Below, one piece after another: positions 6,043-14,055 of a stretch of 35,830 nucleotides of DNA. The first letter of the stretch is position 1. The number at the start of each line of letters is the position of its first letter. The notes beneath the pieces were generated by a model, which searched no databases, was not told where the DNA came from, and worked only from the letters and a program-made list of their open reading frames with translations. Location of the stretch: the IMG/VR virus record IMGVR_UViG_3300009502_000015, positions 1 through 35,830 of that record; one strand, 5' to 3'. A program made the translations under genes and the position numbers. The DNA is from a virus.

Positions 6043-7021
6043 ATCAGTTTCACCAAAACACCCTGATAAATTATGCGACAGAATAAGCGATGCAATATTG
6101 GATGCATGTTTAGAACAAGACCCGAACAGTCGGGTAGCCATCGAAACAATGGGTGGCCATGGTATCATAACTATCACAGGCGAACTCACCACCAAAGCAT
6201 ACGTGGACATGCGAGAAATCGCAAAGAAAATCGTCGGAGATAAATATGGAGTGCAAGTAAACGTCGTGCAACAAAGTCCCGAGATAGCGAATGGAGTAGA
6301 CACTGGTGGAGCAGGAGACCAAGGGATAATGGTCGGATATGCTTGCAACGATAACGAGGATATGATACCCCAAGAACTTTACCTAGCGAGAAGTTTGTGC
6401 AAATTTATATATCATTTTTATCCATTTGATGGCAAAACTCAGATAACACTAAACGAAGATGGATTTATAGATACTATCGTGGCAAGTTTCCAAAATGTCC
6501 CAACTGATAGACTTAAGTCAAAAGTAGAAACATGGATGGAAAGTTGTATGGCACTTAATCCAAAAAAAATAGAAAGAATTTACATAAACCCAGCAGGCGA
6601 CTGGTCTCAGGGTGGCTTCGAAGCAGACACGGGAGTTACCGGAAGAAAACTCGCTGTAGATAACTACGGGCCACAAATACCGATCGGAGGAGGAGCATTC
6701 TCAGGCAAAGATGCCACGAAAGTGGATAGGAGTGGGACTTATATGGCCCGAAAGGTGGCAGTAGACATCCTGAAACGTACCAAAGCACACGAAGTTATAG
6801 TAAAATTAGCCTATGCCATCGGAGTGTCGCAACCCGTAATGGCAACCGCCGACATCGACGGAATCAAATGCAATCTGCTCGAAGACTCGTGGAAATTTAC
6901 CGGAGAAGAATACGACTTGACACCAAAGGGAATCATCGAGCGATTAAAATTAAGAGAGCCACAATACGAAGCGACTGCCCAATGGGGACACTTCGGAAAT
7001 AAATTCACATGGGACAAATAA
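6029..7021 (+). CDS. metK: S-adenosylmethionine synthetase
   Basis: A 330-residue protein making S-adenosylmethionine from methionine and ATP. The first motif HPDKLCDRISDAILD is at residues 11-25, GAGDQG at 94-99, and the phosphate-binding GGGAFSGKDATKVDRS at 220-235. All three are intact. Bacterial MetK is usually about 380-400 residues, so this is a compact form, apparently shortened in the central and C-terminal parts. It follows the split methyltransferase and one small gene with overlaps, pointing to SAM supply for DNA methylation or compensation for a host poor in SAM synthesis. A phage-encoded metK is uncommon. Confidence 0.93.
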   Translation: MKTAESVSPKHPDKLCDRISDAILDACLEQDPNSRVAIETMGGHGIITITGELTTKAYVDMREIAKKIVGDKYGVQVNVVQQSPEIANGVDTGGAGDQGIMVGYACNDNEDMIPQELYLARSLCKFIYHFYPFDGKTQITLNEDGFIDTIVASFQNVPTDRLKSKVETWMESCMALNPKKIERIYINPAGDWSQGGFEADTGVTGRKLAVDNYGPQIPIGGGAFSGKDATKVDRSGTYMARKVAVDILKRTKAHEVIVKLAYAIGVSQPVMATADIDGIKCNLLEDSWKFTGEEYDLTPKGIIERLKLREPQYEATAQWGHFGNKFTWDK

Positions 7022-7161
7022 ATTATTTTTTAATAGGAAACACTCTGCTCTGCCTCGGCGCCGGTATATGGTTTTTGTCGAAAGAAAAAATACCGCTCGG
7101 ACTTCTTCAATTCACTTACACGATTAGCAACTTAATATTTTTATGGATAGGAACAAAGTAA
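7009..7161 (+). CDS. Small two-span membrane protein, 50 aa
   Basis: Starts inside the end of metK (13-base overlap). Two hydrophobic segments cover residues about 5-23 and 30-48, separated by SKEKIP, giving a hairpin membrane protein. There is no family match; a holin-like size, but located far from the lysis genes. The overlap and clean hydrophobic pattern support it as a real gene. Confidence 0.55.
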   Translation: MGQINYFLIGNTLLCLGAGIWFLSKEKIPLGLLQFTYTISNLIFLWIGTK

Positions 7162-7183
7162 TTATAAGTTTAATTAAAAATAT

Positions 7184-7336
7184 ATGGAAGAACTAATAAA
7201 AAAATGTAAATGTGGAGTGTTTCTTACAGTGAATGAATATCGTGATTATTACCAAACAGTACAAGATTGGCTAAACGAACACAACGAAAAAGAAGAACCT
7301 TTTGATGAAAGTAAGTTTAATTATAAAGAAGATTAA
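7184..7336 (+). CDS. Small hypothetical protein with CxC motif, 50 aa
   Basis: Begins MEELIKKCKCGVFLTVNEYRDYYQ. The CKCG near residues 8-11 resembles half of a zinc-binding knuckle, and the rest is acidic and helical. It lies 22 bases after the membrane protein with no Shine-Dalgarno sequence, and 19 bases before the next gene. No family is recognised. Confidence 0.5.
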   Translation: MEELIKKCKCGVFLTVNEYRDYYQTVQDWLNEHNEKEEPFDESKFNYKED

Positions 7337-7355
7337 CTAATTTTACTAAGGAATA

Positions 7356-7985
7356 ATGAAACAAAATAAACAAGATATGTATGGGCGAAAAACTTATCCA
7401 AATAATCCCTGCCCCACTTGTGGTGGCATAGAATATCCGCATAATCATTCTATCCCCGAAACTCCGCATAAGTGTTGTGAGGAATGTGATTTAAAAGATA
7501 AACTTGGAGGAGGTTGTAATAATTATAATTGTGAATGTCATAAGAAAGTTCCGCAGGAAGAAAAGACAGTAATACTTGGCAAAAATGTAGATGGCTATCC
7601 TATAAGTAGAACAGAGCCGTCTTCCTTCACCAGTAAGAAGATGGAGGAGTTTGATGAAATTGTAAATACTTGGAAAGAGCCAAAATGGACTCACGAAAGG
7701 CACGATAAACTTATAGATTATACTGCAACCGCTTTTACTAAATTAAAATATCTTTTCCGCCAAGCCATAGAACAAGCCCAAAGTGAAGCTATAAAAGAAG
7801 CTAAAGAACTTGGATATGACGAAGGTTCGGCAGAAGCTACTATGGTTTGTAATTCCTATTCTATTCCTTATGCAGTTGCCGAAAAAGTAAAAGAGATAAG
7901 GGAAAAAATAATGGATTTGCCACTTCTATATGGAATGCCAGAGCCGACAATTTGTAGAGAAGATGTTTTAGATTTATTAGAATAG
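7356..7985 (+). CDS. Cys/His-rich hypothetical protein, 209 aa
   Basis: The N-terminal 65 residues contain CPTCGG, HKCCEECD and CNNYNCECH, probably two zinc-binding sites. A HKCCEKC...CxCH pattern is one I associate with uncharacterised Patescibacteria proteins. The rest is helical (LIDYTATAFTKLKYLFRQAIEQAQ) with a C-terminal acidic tail. It has a good Shine-Dalgarno (AAGGA, about 9 bases before ATG), unlike most genes here, and uses more host-like codons, so it may have been acquired from a host. Function unknown. Confidence 0.7.
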   Translation: MKQNKQDMYGRKTYPNNPCPTCGGIEYPHNHSIPETPHKCCEECDLKDKLGGGCNNYNCECHKKVPQEEKTVILGKNVDGYPISRTEPSSFTSKKMEEFDEIVNTWKEPKWTHERHDKLIDYTATAFTKLKYLFRQAIEQAQSEAIKEAKELGYDEGSAEATMVCNSYSIPYAVAEKVKEIREKIMDLPLLYGMPEPTICREDVLDLLE

Positions 7986-8002
7986 TGAGAAAATAGTTAG
8001 AT

Positions 8003-8338
8003 ATGTCAAACTTAGCAACATTAGTAAAATTTAAAAAAGGCGATAAGAGATCAAAGGAACTTGCCAGTAAAGGTGGAAAGAATAAAAAGGGATACAAAAG
8101 TCTCAAGGCAGAAATCGATGAAGTCTTTGATGAGATGATGACAAACACCGACGGGAAAAAAATAACTTTACAAAAAGCAATGATAGTTAAACTCGCACAC
8201 CAAGTCGTAAAGCAAGGAGATGTAAGAGCATTCGAAGCACTATCAAACAGAAAAGAGGGAGCGCCGAAAGCAACCCTAGATTTATCAATAAGAGAAAAAC
8301 CAGTTCCAATCTATGGAGGAAAATCTCGCAAAAAATAA
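8003..8338 (+). CDS. Putative terminase small subunit
   Basis: A 111-residue basic protein directly before the terminase large subunit, overlapping it by 26 bases. The N-terminus KKGDKRSKELASKGGKNKKG and the following helices (KAEIDEVFDEMM, KAMIVKLAHQVVKQGDVRAFEAL) resemble small phage proteins found in the terminase small subunit position, which recognise the packaging site. The call rests on position, size and charge; it has no diagnostic motif. Confidence 0.6.
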   Translation: MSNLATLVKFKKGDKRSKELASKGGKNKKGYKSLKAEIDEVFDEMMTNTDGKKITLQKAMIVKLAHQVVKQGDVRAFEALSNRKEGAPKATLDLSIREKPVPIYGGKSRKK

Positions 8339-9662
8339 AATATACAAAGACACAACTGCAACAGAAAAAATATTTGCACTGACAAAAAGAATTCGTGCAG
8401 TGAAAGGAGGAACGTCAGCATCGAAGACAATTTCTATTTTAATATGGTGTATTGATTACTGCAATACTTCGTGTGGACAAAAAGAAATAATCACAGTGGC
8501 ATCCGAATCATTTCCTCACCTCTCACTCGGAGCAATCCGAGATTTTAAAAACATAATGCAAGACGCAGGTTATTGGGATGACAACCAATGGAATGCAAGT
8601 AAGAATTTTTATACATTCGAAACGGGGAACATTTTAGAATTTATGTCGGTAGACACCTACTCAAAAGCACACGGCCCACGTCGTGATGTTTTATTTTTAA
8701 ATGAATGCAACCCACTACCATGGGAGATAGTAGATCAGCTGATGGCACGTACAAGAAAAACAGTATGGATGGACTGGAACCCGAGTGCTCCGTTTTGGTT
8801 TCACACAGAAATACTTCCACACAGAGATGACGTGGATTATATAACACTAACCTACAAAGACAATGAAGCACTAGACCAAACGACTGTGCAAGAAATTGAA
8901 TCGCACAAACACAATAAATCATGGTGGACAGTTTATGGACTCGGGCTCGATGGAGAGAACGAAGAGAATGTTTACAAAGGATGGGATATGATTGACGAGA
9001 TACCAAAGGAAGCAAGACTCGTTCGAAAAGGACTTGACTTCGGATACACAAATGACCCGACGGCACTGTTTGATATTTGCGAATGGAACGGAGGGTTTAT
9101 TCTCGATGAAGTTTTATATCAGAAAGGATTATTTAATAATGAAATAGCAAAACAAATCGGAAGAAATCAACCGCTCACCATCGGAGACAGCGCAGAGCCG
9201 AAGAGTATCGCAGAAATAGCAATGCACGGAGTATTGATTATTGGAAGTAAAAAAGGAAAGGGAAGTATTCAACACGGAATCGATGCAGTGAAGAGCCGAA
9301 AGATATGGATGACAAAGCGATCAGTTCACGGGTGGAAAGAATACAGGACTTACGTTTATTTGAAAGATGTCGACGGAAGAGTGACAAATGACCCAATTGA
9401 TATAAATAACCACGCTATGGACGCTATACGCTACGCAATAGCCGATTTAATACCTGATGCAGAGCCAGAAGATGCCTACGTTCCCGAAACACCATACGAA
9501 ACTCCAAGTATCAACAGTGCATCAGTAGGGAAACACGCAGAGATAAAACCAACCATCGTCGGGCCAAGCAAAAACAGATTAGCATTTTTACAAGAACGCA
9601 AAGCAAATAGACAAGAGGAGTACGTGTCGGATACTCCATATCAAACACCGGGGTTAAATTAA
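8313..9662 (+). CDS. terL: Terminase large subunit (packaging ATPase and nuclease)
   Basis: A 449-residue motor protein that pumps DNA into the prohead and cuts it. Walker A is GGTSASKT (32-39) and Walker B VLFLNEC (126-132). The RNase-H-like nuclease has Asp242 in LDFGYTNDPTAL, Asp292 in GDSAEPKSI and Asp370 in AMDAIRYA. GGxSASKT and LDFGYxNDP are typical of a phage terminase subgroup often seen with podoviruses. The C-terminal tail holds two similar copies of a Y-V-x-x-TPY-x-TP segment at about 389-401 and 437-449. No Shine-Dalgarno; the start overlaps the small subunit gene. Confidence 0.92.
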   Translation: MEENLAKNKIYKDTTATEKIFALTKRIRAVKGGTSASKTISILIWCIDYCNTSCGQKEIITVASESFPHLSLGAIRDFKNIMQDAGYWDDNQWNASKNFYTFETGNILEFMSVDTYSKAHGPRRDVLFLNECNPLPWEIVDQLMARTRKTVWMDWNPSAPFWFHTEILPHRDDVDYITLTYKDNEALDQTTVQEIESHKHNKSWWTVYGLGLDGENEENVYKGWDMIDEIPKEARLVRKGLDFGYTNDPTALFDICEWNGGFILDEVLYQKGLFNNEIAKQIGRNQPLTIGDSAEPKSIAEIAMHGVLIIGSKKGKGSIQHGIDAVKSRKIWMTKRSVHGWKEYRTYVYLKDVDGRVTNDPIDINNHAMDAIRYAIADLIPDAEPEDAYVPETPYETPSINSASVGKHAEIKPTIVGPSKNRLAFLQERKANRQEEYVSDTPYQTPGLN

Positions 9663-9663
9663 T

Positions 9664-9744
9664 ATGAAAAAGAAAATAAAAGTTTTAAGTTTAAATGCTT
9701 TCAATGTGGATGTCGTCGCCCACATATTAAGTTTTATAAAATAG
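9664..9744 (+). CDS. Possible tiny protein, 26 aa
   Basis: MKKKIKVLSLNAFNVDVVAHILSFIK, written here only as a tentative reading: a basic start followed by a hydrophobic helix. Its ATG is one base after the terminase stop and its TAG abuts the DnaA box at 9745. It could instead be chance in a promoter-bearing gap. Only position supports it. Confidence 0.3.
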   Translation: MKKKIKVLSLNAFNVDVVAHILSFIK

Positions 9745-9795
9745 TTATCCACAGGCATATATTGCAAATAAAAAATATGCTATTATAAAAATAAC
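9745..9795 (+). promoter_or_regulatory. DnaA box and promoter for the structural block
   Basis: TTATCCACA at 9745-9753 is a perfect DnaA box. A -35-like TTGCAA (9762-9767) and -10 TATAAA (9784-9789) are separated by 16 bases. The ATG of the portal gene follows the -10 by exactly six bases, predicting a leaderless transcript. An alternative extended -10, TGC-TATTAT, ends three bases earlier. The box ends 30 bases before the -10, as at the other two DnaA-box promoters. Confidence 0.6.
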
Positions 9796-11820
9796 ATGGC
9801 ATCCGAAGAAGAAAATAAAAATTCGGACACTAAGGAAGAAGAAAAAAGTTTAGAAGAACGTCTAACTATAAAAGCTAGAAAACTTTTAGTCTCATCTCAA
9901 ATTTATAAACAGCGAAGAATGGAACGCATCGCACTTTACGAAGCACTCTACAACAACGACGTGCCTCCAAAACTTCGTCAGATGTTTAATGTCATCCCTC
10001 CAATATTTTCTGGAATGGTTGACGAACTGCTCGCACAATTTAATGATGAAGTAAAAATAAAATTCAACGCAAAAAATCCTGCGAAATATTTAGTCGTACC
10101 AAAAATACAAGCACACTGGGAAGAAGAAAAAGATAGCATGACTCCAAACGCAATGTGGAACTACAAAGCACGAACAGATAGGTTCAATGCAGTTTTATCA
10201 GGACGTGGAAATTTAGAAGAGTATGCATTCAATGACCCTGAATACACAAACGTATTAAATGTGGTAAATTATTCAGACTTCCACTGTCAACCACTCGGAG
10301 GTGGACTACTCGAAAGACATTCGTTCGCAGGAAAAGAGGGATGCTTTGTTTCTGAATATGAACTCGAAAAGAATTCTAAATACGACAAGACACAAGTAAA
10401 AAAATTAAAAACATTTTCATGGGCAAGTGAAGAATTCACTACACTCGAAACAGCATACGGCACAAAGTTTGAAAGATGGCGAGCGCTTGGCTTCGATCCA
10501 CAGACGAATAGTTTCTCAGGAGATAAAATTTATAATCTTTGTGATTTTATCGTTCACGATGACGATGGCACACGATACAACGTAGTCTTCGAACCTTGTT
10601 CAGGTGAATGGGTATACTGCAAACCATGGACAAATAAAAAAGGAAAGAATAAAAAATATCCGTGGAAGTCTTGGGCTACCCACGAAGATGATAAAAACTT
10701 CTGGAGCAAATCATTTGCTGATGATTTTTATGGAGTCGCTGATGCAGTTATCATAATGGTTAACCAAGAACTTACTAACCGAGAAAAAAAGAATTTTCAC
10801 GGACGAGCATTCGATAAAGACATGTTCACAGATGTTGCGAAACTAGATGCCGCACAATATCGTCCCGACACTCTCGTTCCGGCAAATACAATGGGAGGAG
10901 CAAAACAAATCGCAAACGGAATTTATGAATTCCAAACTCCAGAATTAAAAGGAACGATTGACCTTGTCAATTGGCTCTCTGCTTATACCTCTGACAAAGT
11001 TGGAACAGACGAAATGCAACCCGGAGCAGGCAAACAAAAAATATCGATACAACTATCACAGCAACAAAAACAATCAAAGAGAATCGGACTACGTGCTGAC
11101 TCATTCAAAGAATGCTATGCACAGTTAGGCCAAACATTCCTCGAGGGATTAAAAGAATTCATGCCGTTGAAATTATCAGTGCAGATGATCGGAGAAAATG
11201 GATTTACAGATCAAGCAGAATTAACACGCATCGAAGTAAGAGAAGCCGGAGACATCGGAATATCCGTCACCTCAACAGCTGAACAGGAACAGGCAGACAT
11301 TATGAAAAAAGATGCTCGAATGAATGCACTAAAAATGGTGACAGAAAATCCAAATCTTACAAAATACGAAAAGGAAACTATCTACCGAGACATCGGACAA
11401 TTCTCCGAAGACGAGATAATGTTTTTGCTCGACACAAAAGGAGAGATATCAAAAAAACAAATTGCCCACGCATCAGAAAATATTCAAGATGTATTACTCG
11501 GAAAGACTCCTGATATTTACTACGGAGCAGACCTCGCATATTTAAATTATTTGCATAACTATTTAACAGACCACAAAAATCATGTGATGGGAAAAGAAGA
11601 AGAGTTCGGACAATTACTTGAAGTGATGTCGAAAATAGTAGAGGGCAACATGATGATGCAAGCGAAGACTGCTCCACCTCAACCACAAGTCGGGCCAGAC
11701 GGAAAACCAATTCAACCAGAACAAAACCCAACACCGGAGAAGAAACCTCTTCCTCCAAAAGTAATGCCAAAATTATCAGTAGCCGGTGGAGCTAAAAGAG
11801 CCGCCGAAGTAATGAAATAA
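9796..11820 (+). CDS. Portal protein
   Basis: A 674-residue protein in the portal position after terL. The N-terminus is acidic and charged, then a helix-rich core includes YEALYNNDVPPKLRQMFNVIPPIFSGMVDELLAQF, typical of portals that form the dodecameric DNA channel at one capsid vertex. The middle has a DDFYGVADAVIIMVNQELTNREKKN helix, and a C-terminal section with clip-like strands and helices. The end is Pro-rich (PPQPQVGPDGKPIQPEQNP). Size is in the range of podovirus-type portals. The call rests on position and overall architecture. Confidence 0.8.
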   Translation: MASEEENKNSDTKEEEKSLEERLTIKARKLLVSSQIYKQRRMERIALYEALYNNDVPPKLRQMFNVIPPIFSGMVDELLAQFNDEVKIKFNAKNPAKYLVVPKIQAHWEEEKDSMTPNAMWNYKARTDRFNAVLSGRGNLEEYAFNDPEYTNVLNVVNYSDFHCQPLGGGLLERHSFAGKEGCFVSEYELEKNSKYDKTQVKKLKTFSWASEEFTTLETAYGTKFERWRALGFDPQTNSFSGDKIYNLCDFIVHDDDGTRYNVVFEPCSGEWVYCKPWTNKKGKNKKYPWKSWATHEDDKNFWSKSFADDFYGVADAVIIMVNQELTNREKKNFHGRAFDKDMFTDVAKLDAAQYRPDTLVPANTMGGAKQIANGIYEFQTPELKGTIDLVNWLSAYTSDKVGTDEMQPGAGKQKISIQLSQQQKQSKRIGLRADSFKECYAQLGQTFLEGLKEFMPLKLSVQMIGENGFTDQAELTRIEVREAGDIGISVTSTAEQEQADIMKKDARMNALKMVTENPNLTKYEKETIYRDIGQFSEDEIMFLLDTKGEISKKQIAHASENIQDVLLGKTPDIYYGADLAYLNYLHNYLTDHKNHVMGKEEEFGQLLEVMSKIVEGNMMMQAKTAPPQPQVGPDGKPIQPEQNPTPEKKPLPPKVMPKLSVAGGAKRAAEVMK

Positions 11821-11821
11821 A

Positions 11822-12217
11822 ATGACTCAAGAATCACAAAAATATATTCAAAGACTTCGAAATTTATATAATAGTTATAGCGACAATGAGTCTCTTCTCG
11901 CTCTAGTAGAAATAGAAGAACTCGACGAACGTGCTCGTGAGCTTCAGATATACCGAGAGCAACCAAAGACTCAAGAAATAATCCACAAAGCACTCGAGAG
12001 ATATAAAAATTGTTTAGAGAAATTAACCAACCCGACGATAGCAATGGAGATGACAGACAAAGAGAGAGCGTACTGTTTCGCCGCCATGGACTGGGCAACA
12101 TTCACACTTGATGCAGTAGGAGAAGATCCATCAAAAATAACAAAGGAGGTCGATAAGATGGTGTTGAGTTATGCACAGAAAGCAGGAGTGGCTTATAGTT
12201 TGACACCAATTTATTAA
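11822..12217 (+). CDS. Helical hypothetical protein next to portal, 131 aa
   Basis: Starts one base after the portal stop. Almost entirely helical: YIQRLRNLYNSYSDNESLLALVEIEELDERARELQIYRE and a second helical half with KERAYCFAAMDWATFTLDAVG. There is no membrane segment or cysteine pair. Such small proteins beside the portal are often head-assembly or portal-associated factors; no family is recognised. Confidence 0.65.
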   Translation: MTQESQKYIQRLRNLYNSYSDNESLLALVEIEELDERARELQIYREQPKTQEIIHKALERYKNCLEKLTNPTIAMEMTDKERAYCFAAMDWATFTLDAVGEDPSKITKEVDKMVLSYAQKAGVAYSLTPIY

Positions 12218-12221
12218 AAAT

Positions 12222-12235
12222 TATATAATATATTT
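12222..12235 (+). promoter_or_regulatory. -10 element six bases before 12236
   Basis: TATAAT at 12224-12229 is followed by ATATTT and the ATG at 12236, the same -10-N6-ATG spacing seen at five other genes. No -35 is obvious. A start at the normal distance would coincide with the A of ATG. Confidence 0.5.
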
Positions 12236-12412
12236 ATGCAACCATACAAAACTAAAACAAAACAAGGAAAGAAAAAGAATTTGACAACTGTCAAAAAACT
12301 TCTTCCACGTGCAACTTCAAAAAAACAAATGAGCCAAAGAGACAGCTATGGAAAAGCGATGAGTCGAGCGCAAAAAAAGGGTGGCTCAAATGGTGTCGGG
12401 GTTGGATATTAA
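12236..12412 (+). CDS. Small highly basic protein, 58 aa
   Basis: The sequence is rich in Lys and Arg, with Thr and Ser spacing (QPYKTKTKQGKKKNLTTVKK) and a Gly-rich end GGSNGVGVGY. It has its own TATAAT six bases before ATG and sits next to a 46-residue acidic protein. It might bind DNA or the scaffold inside the head. There is no known motif; similar KKG-rich small proteins occur in phage head operons. Confidence 0.55.
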   Translation: MQPYKTKTKQGKKKNLTTVKKLLPRATSKKQMSQRDSYGKAMSRAQKKGGSNGVGVGY

Positions 12413-12416
12413 TTTT

Positions 12417-12557
12417 ATGTCATACCCATCAATACATACTGGATGGACAGATCCACCAGTAAACTCAGCAACAGACGAAGATCCTGCGGACGTCGGCCCA
12501 GATGCAGATACAAGCGATGCAATGGACGACGATGACTCTGACGATGACGATGAATAA
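12417..12557 (+). CDS. Small highly acidic protein, 46 aa
   Basis: Begins SYPSIHTGWTDPPVNSATDED and ends with a long run of Asp. It is encoded four bases after the basic 58-residue protein. The strongly opposite charges suggest interaction, for example a DNA-mimic or charge-neutralising pair during assembly. This is inference from composition. Confidence 0.5.
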   Translation: MSYPSIHTGWTDPPVNSATDEDPADVGPDADTSDAMDDDDSDDDDE

Positions 12558-12595
12558 ATTATAAAAGGTCGAGTAATTATAAAAGAAAAAATATT
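12557..12595 (+). promoter_or_regulatory. Leader with AGGTCGA element and -10-like repeats
   Basis: AATTATAAAAG occurs twice (12557-12567 and 12575-12585), each copy carrying a TATAAA. AGGTCGA (12566-12572) lies between them, ending 23 bases before the ATG at 12596. The same heptamer or a close form precedes 2059, 15524, 32409 and 33664. Probably a promoter or transcript start region; no Shine-Dalgarno is present. Confidence 0.4.
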
Positions 12596-12877
12596 ATGGA
12601 AAAAAAATATAAAGTTTTAAAAAAGTTCGGAGATTTGAAGAAAGGTGATGAATTCATCCCAGAGAATGAGACTGAAGAAGAAATTGCGGAAGCAATTACT
12701 GATGGTTTCATTAAGGAAATTTCTGATAAAAAGGAAATAACCAAAATTATTTTCAAGGTACGAAACGAGGAAGACAGAATATTTGATGAGAAATCTAATG
12801 GCGAAAACTGGAAAGAATCAGCTGATAGTTTTGGAGAAGCAGAAAAGAATCAAATCGTTAATAGAATCGAAGAGTAA
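12596..12877 (+). CDS. Hypothetical protein, 93 aa
   Basis: N-terminal KKYKVLKKFGDLKKGDEFIPE resembles a small beta domain that often starts short phage head proteins. The second half, IIFKVRNEEDRIFDEKSNGENWKESADSFGEAEKN, is reminiscent of short phage proteins with a FDE..HGENW..LAD pattern. The protein is acidic and lies between the small charged proteins and the scaffold-like gene. Function unknown; a head assembly role is inferred from position. Confidence 0.65.
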   Translation: MEKKYKVLKKFGDLKKGDEFIPENETEEEIAEAITDGFIKEISDKKEITKIIFKVRNEEDRIFDEKSNGENWKESADSFGEAEKNQIVNRIEE

Positions 12878-13011
12878 GTATCAATCTGCTCTCTAGTCTT
12901 GATTAAGTCACTAAAGAGCAGGCATGGTGCCTAGTCAGTACCAATTATCCGAGTATGCCGGAACCATAACGCATACCAAGGGTCAGCAACTTGTAAAAAG
13001 GAGCATTCGAT
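12878..13011 (+). promoter_or_regulatory. Structured 5' leader of the scaffold gene
   Basis: This 134-base gap holds several inverted repeats. A long imperfect hairpin at 12886-12921 pairs CTGCTCT with AGAGCAG and continues with TAGT/ACTA. GGCA/TGCC is at 12921-12931, GTATGC/GCATAC at 12953-12976, and CAAG/CTTG at 12977-12993. A strong Shine-Dalgarno AGGAG follows at 12999-13003, eight bases before ATG. Its base composition is more GC-rich than other gaps. It is not a tRNA and matches no riboswitch I know. Autogenous control of scaffold or capsid translation is one possibility. Confidence 0.5.
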
Positions 13012-13998
13012 ATGAGTGAAAATGATGAGAATAAATCAGCTAGGGCTACTCAAGAGGAAGAGATGAAAAAACTCGGAATAACGCCACACTCCGAGCGCGT
13101 AAAAGGCAAAGACTCAGAATTGGACTCCGAAGAGGAAGACATCGACGAAGAAGAAGTCGATGAAGAACCTGACGAAGAAGAGGATGAGGACTCGGAAGAT
13201 GAAGAAGAAGATGAAGAAAAGGATGAAGACGAGGACGAAGAAGAAGAGGAAGACGAGGAAGAGGGTCAATCCCATAAGAAAAAAGGGATATCCTTCAAAC
13301 AGTTTAATCAACTGCGTAGTGATCTTCGAGAAGCGAATCGAAAGCTCGAGGAAATCACTAAGAGTGGAGGGAAAAAAGCCGACGAGATTCCAGATGACTT
13401 TGCAAAACGAACCGAAGCACTCGCAAAGGAAATCGGAGTCGAAAACCCAGAGGGACTCAAAAAGATAATGGCACTCATGAAAGAAGTCTCCGATGGAAAA
13501 ACGAAAGGCCTAGAGGAAAAACTTGCGAAGCTCGAGGAAAAATTATCCGAAAAAGAAGAGAACGCTCCCATTAAGGATGATTTCCAAACTGAATGGAAGC
13601 CCGTCGACAAGAGTCTACGTAAAGAGTTTCCTGACGCATCAGACGAAGAGATAACGGAAGCAAGAAAACTGATGTATAGATTATCCCACACTCCAAATAT
13701 TGGAGGAAAAGTAATGACAGATAAGACCACTGGTAAAGAAATTCTAGACCCATACCCACTCGATTTTATTCTTTATAAAAACCGCTCAAGATTTGAAAAC
13801 ATCTTCGGTGGAGAAAAAACAAAAGGAATGGAAACGAGCAGAACGCAAGGCAGAGGAAATAAAAAGGAAGAAGAAAATGAAAACAAACCTCTGAAAAAAA
13901 ATGCAAGCGTGAAAGATATTCGAGAATATGAAAAGCGCGCGGCTCGGGCAATGGAGGGAATGGATAATTTAAGCGAACCGGTGGACGATCGTATATAA
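13012..13998 (+). CDS. Acidic scaffold-like protein
   Basis: A 328-residue protein just before the major capsid gene. Residues about 40-82 are almost only Glu and Asp. Residues 95-190 form a coiled coil (FKQFNQLRSDLREANRKLEEI..KGLEEKLAKLEEKLSEKEE). The C-terminal part has short helices and a basic patch ending in DDRI. This composition, length and position are those of a phage internal scaffolding protein that guides capsid assembly and is then lost. There is no protease motif. It has the best Shine-Dalgarno in the structural block. Confidence 0.72.
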   Translation: MSENDENKSARATQEEEMKKLGITPHSERVKGKDSELDSEEEDIDEEEVDEEPDEEEDEDSEDEEEDEEKDEDEDEEEEEDEEEGQSHKKKGISFKQFNQLRSDLREANRKLEEITKSGGKKADEIPDDFAKRTEALAKEIGVENPEGLKKIMALMKEVSDGKTKGLEEKLAKLEEKLSEKEENAPIKDDFQTEWKPVDKSLRKEFPDASDEEITEARKLMYRLSHTPNIGGKVMTDKTTGKEILDPYPLDFILYKNRSRFENIFGGEKTKGMETSRTQGRGNKKEEENENKPLKKNASVKDIREYEKRAARAMEGMDNLSEPVDDRI

Positions 13999-14015
13999 CC
14001 CTGTTTCTTCTGGGA

Positions 14016-14055
14016 TTGACTCATATTATTAAACTTTAATATTAAAAATAATTTT
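14016..14055 (+). promoter_or_regulatory. Probable promoter of the capsid gene
   Basis: TTGACT (14016-14021) is a good -35. TAATAT (14037-14042, spacer 15) or TATTAA (14040-14045, spacer 18) could serve as -10. A 12-base palindrome TTTAATATTAAA occupies 14035-14046. There is no Shine-Dalgarno before ATG 14056, so the leader would be very short. Confidence 0.4.

Noticed and set aside
8641-9066. Minus-strand frame opposite terL
   Set aside because: The terL motifs on the + strand are unambiguous; the reverse frame has no recognisable domain or start signal.
12878-13011. A tRNA or tmRNA gene
   Set aside because: The hairpins do not form a cloverleaf with an acceptor stem, T-loop motif and anticodon arm.
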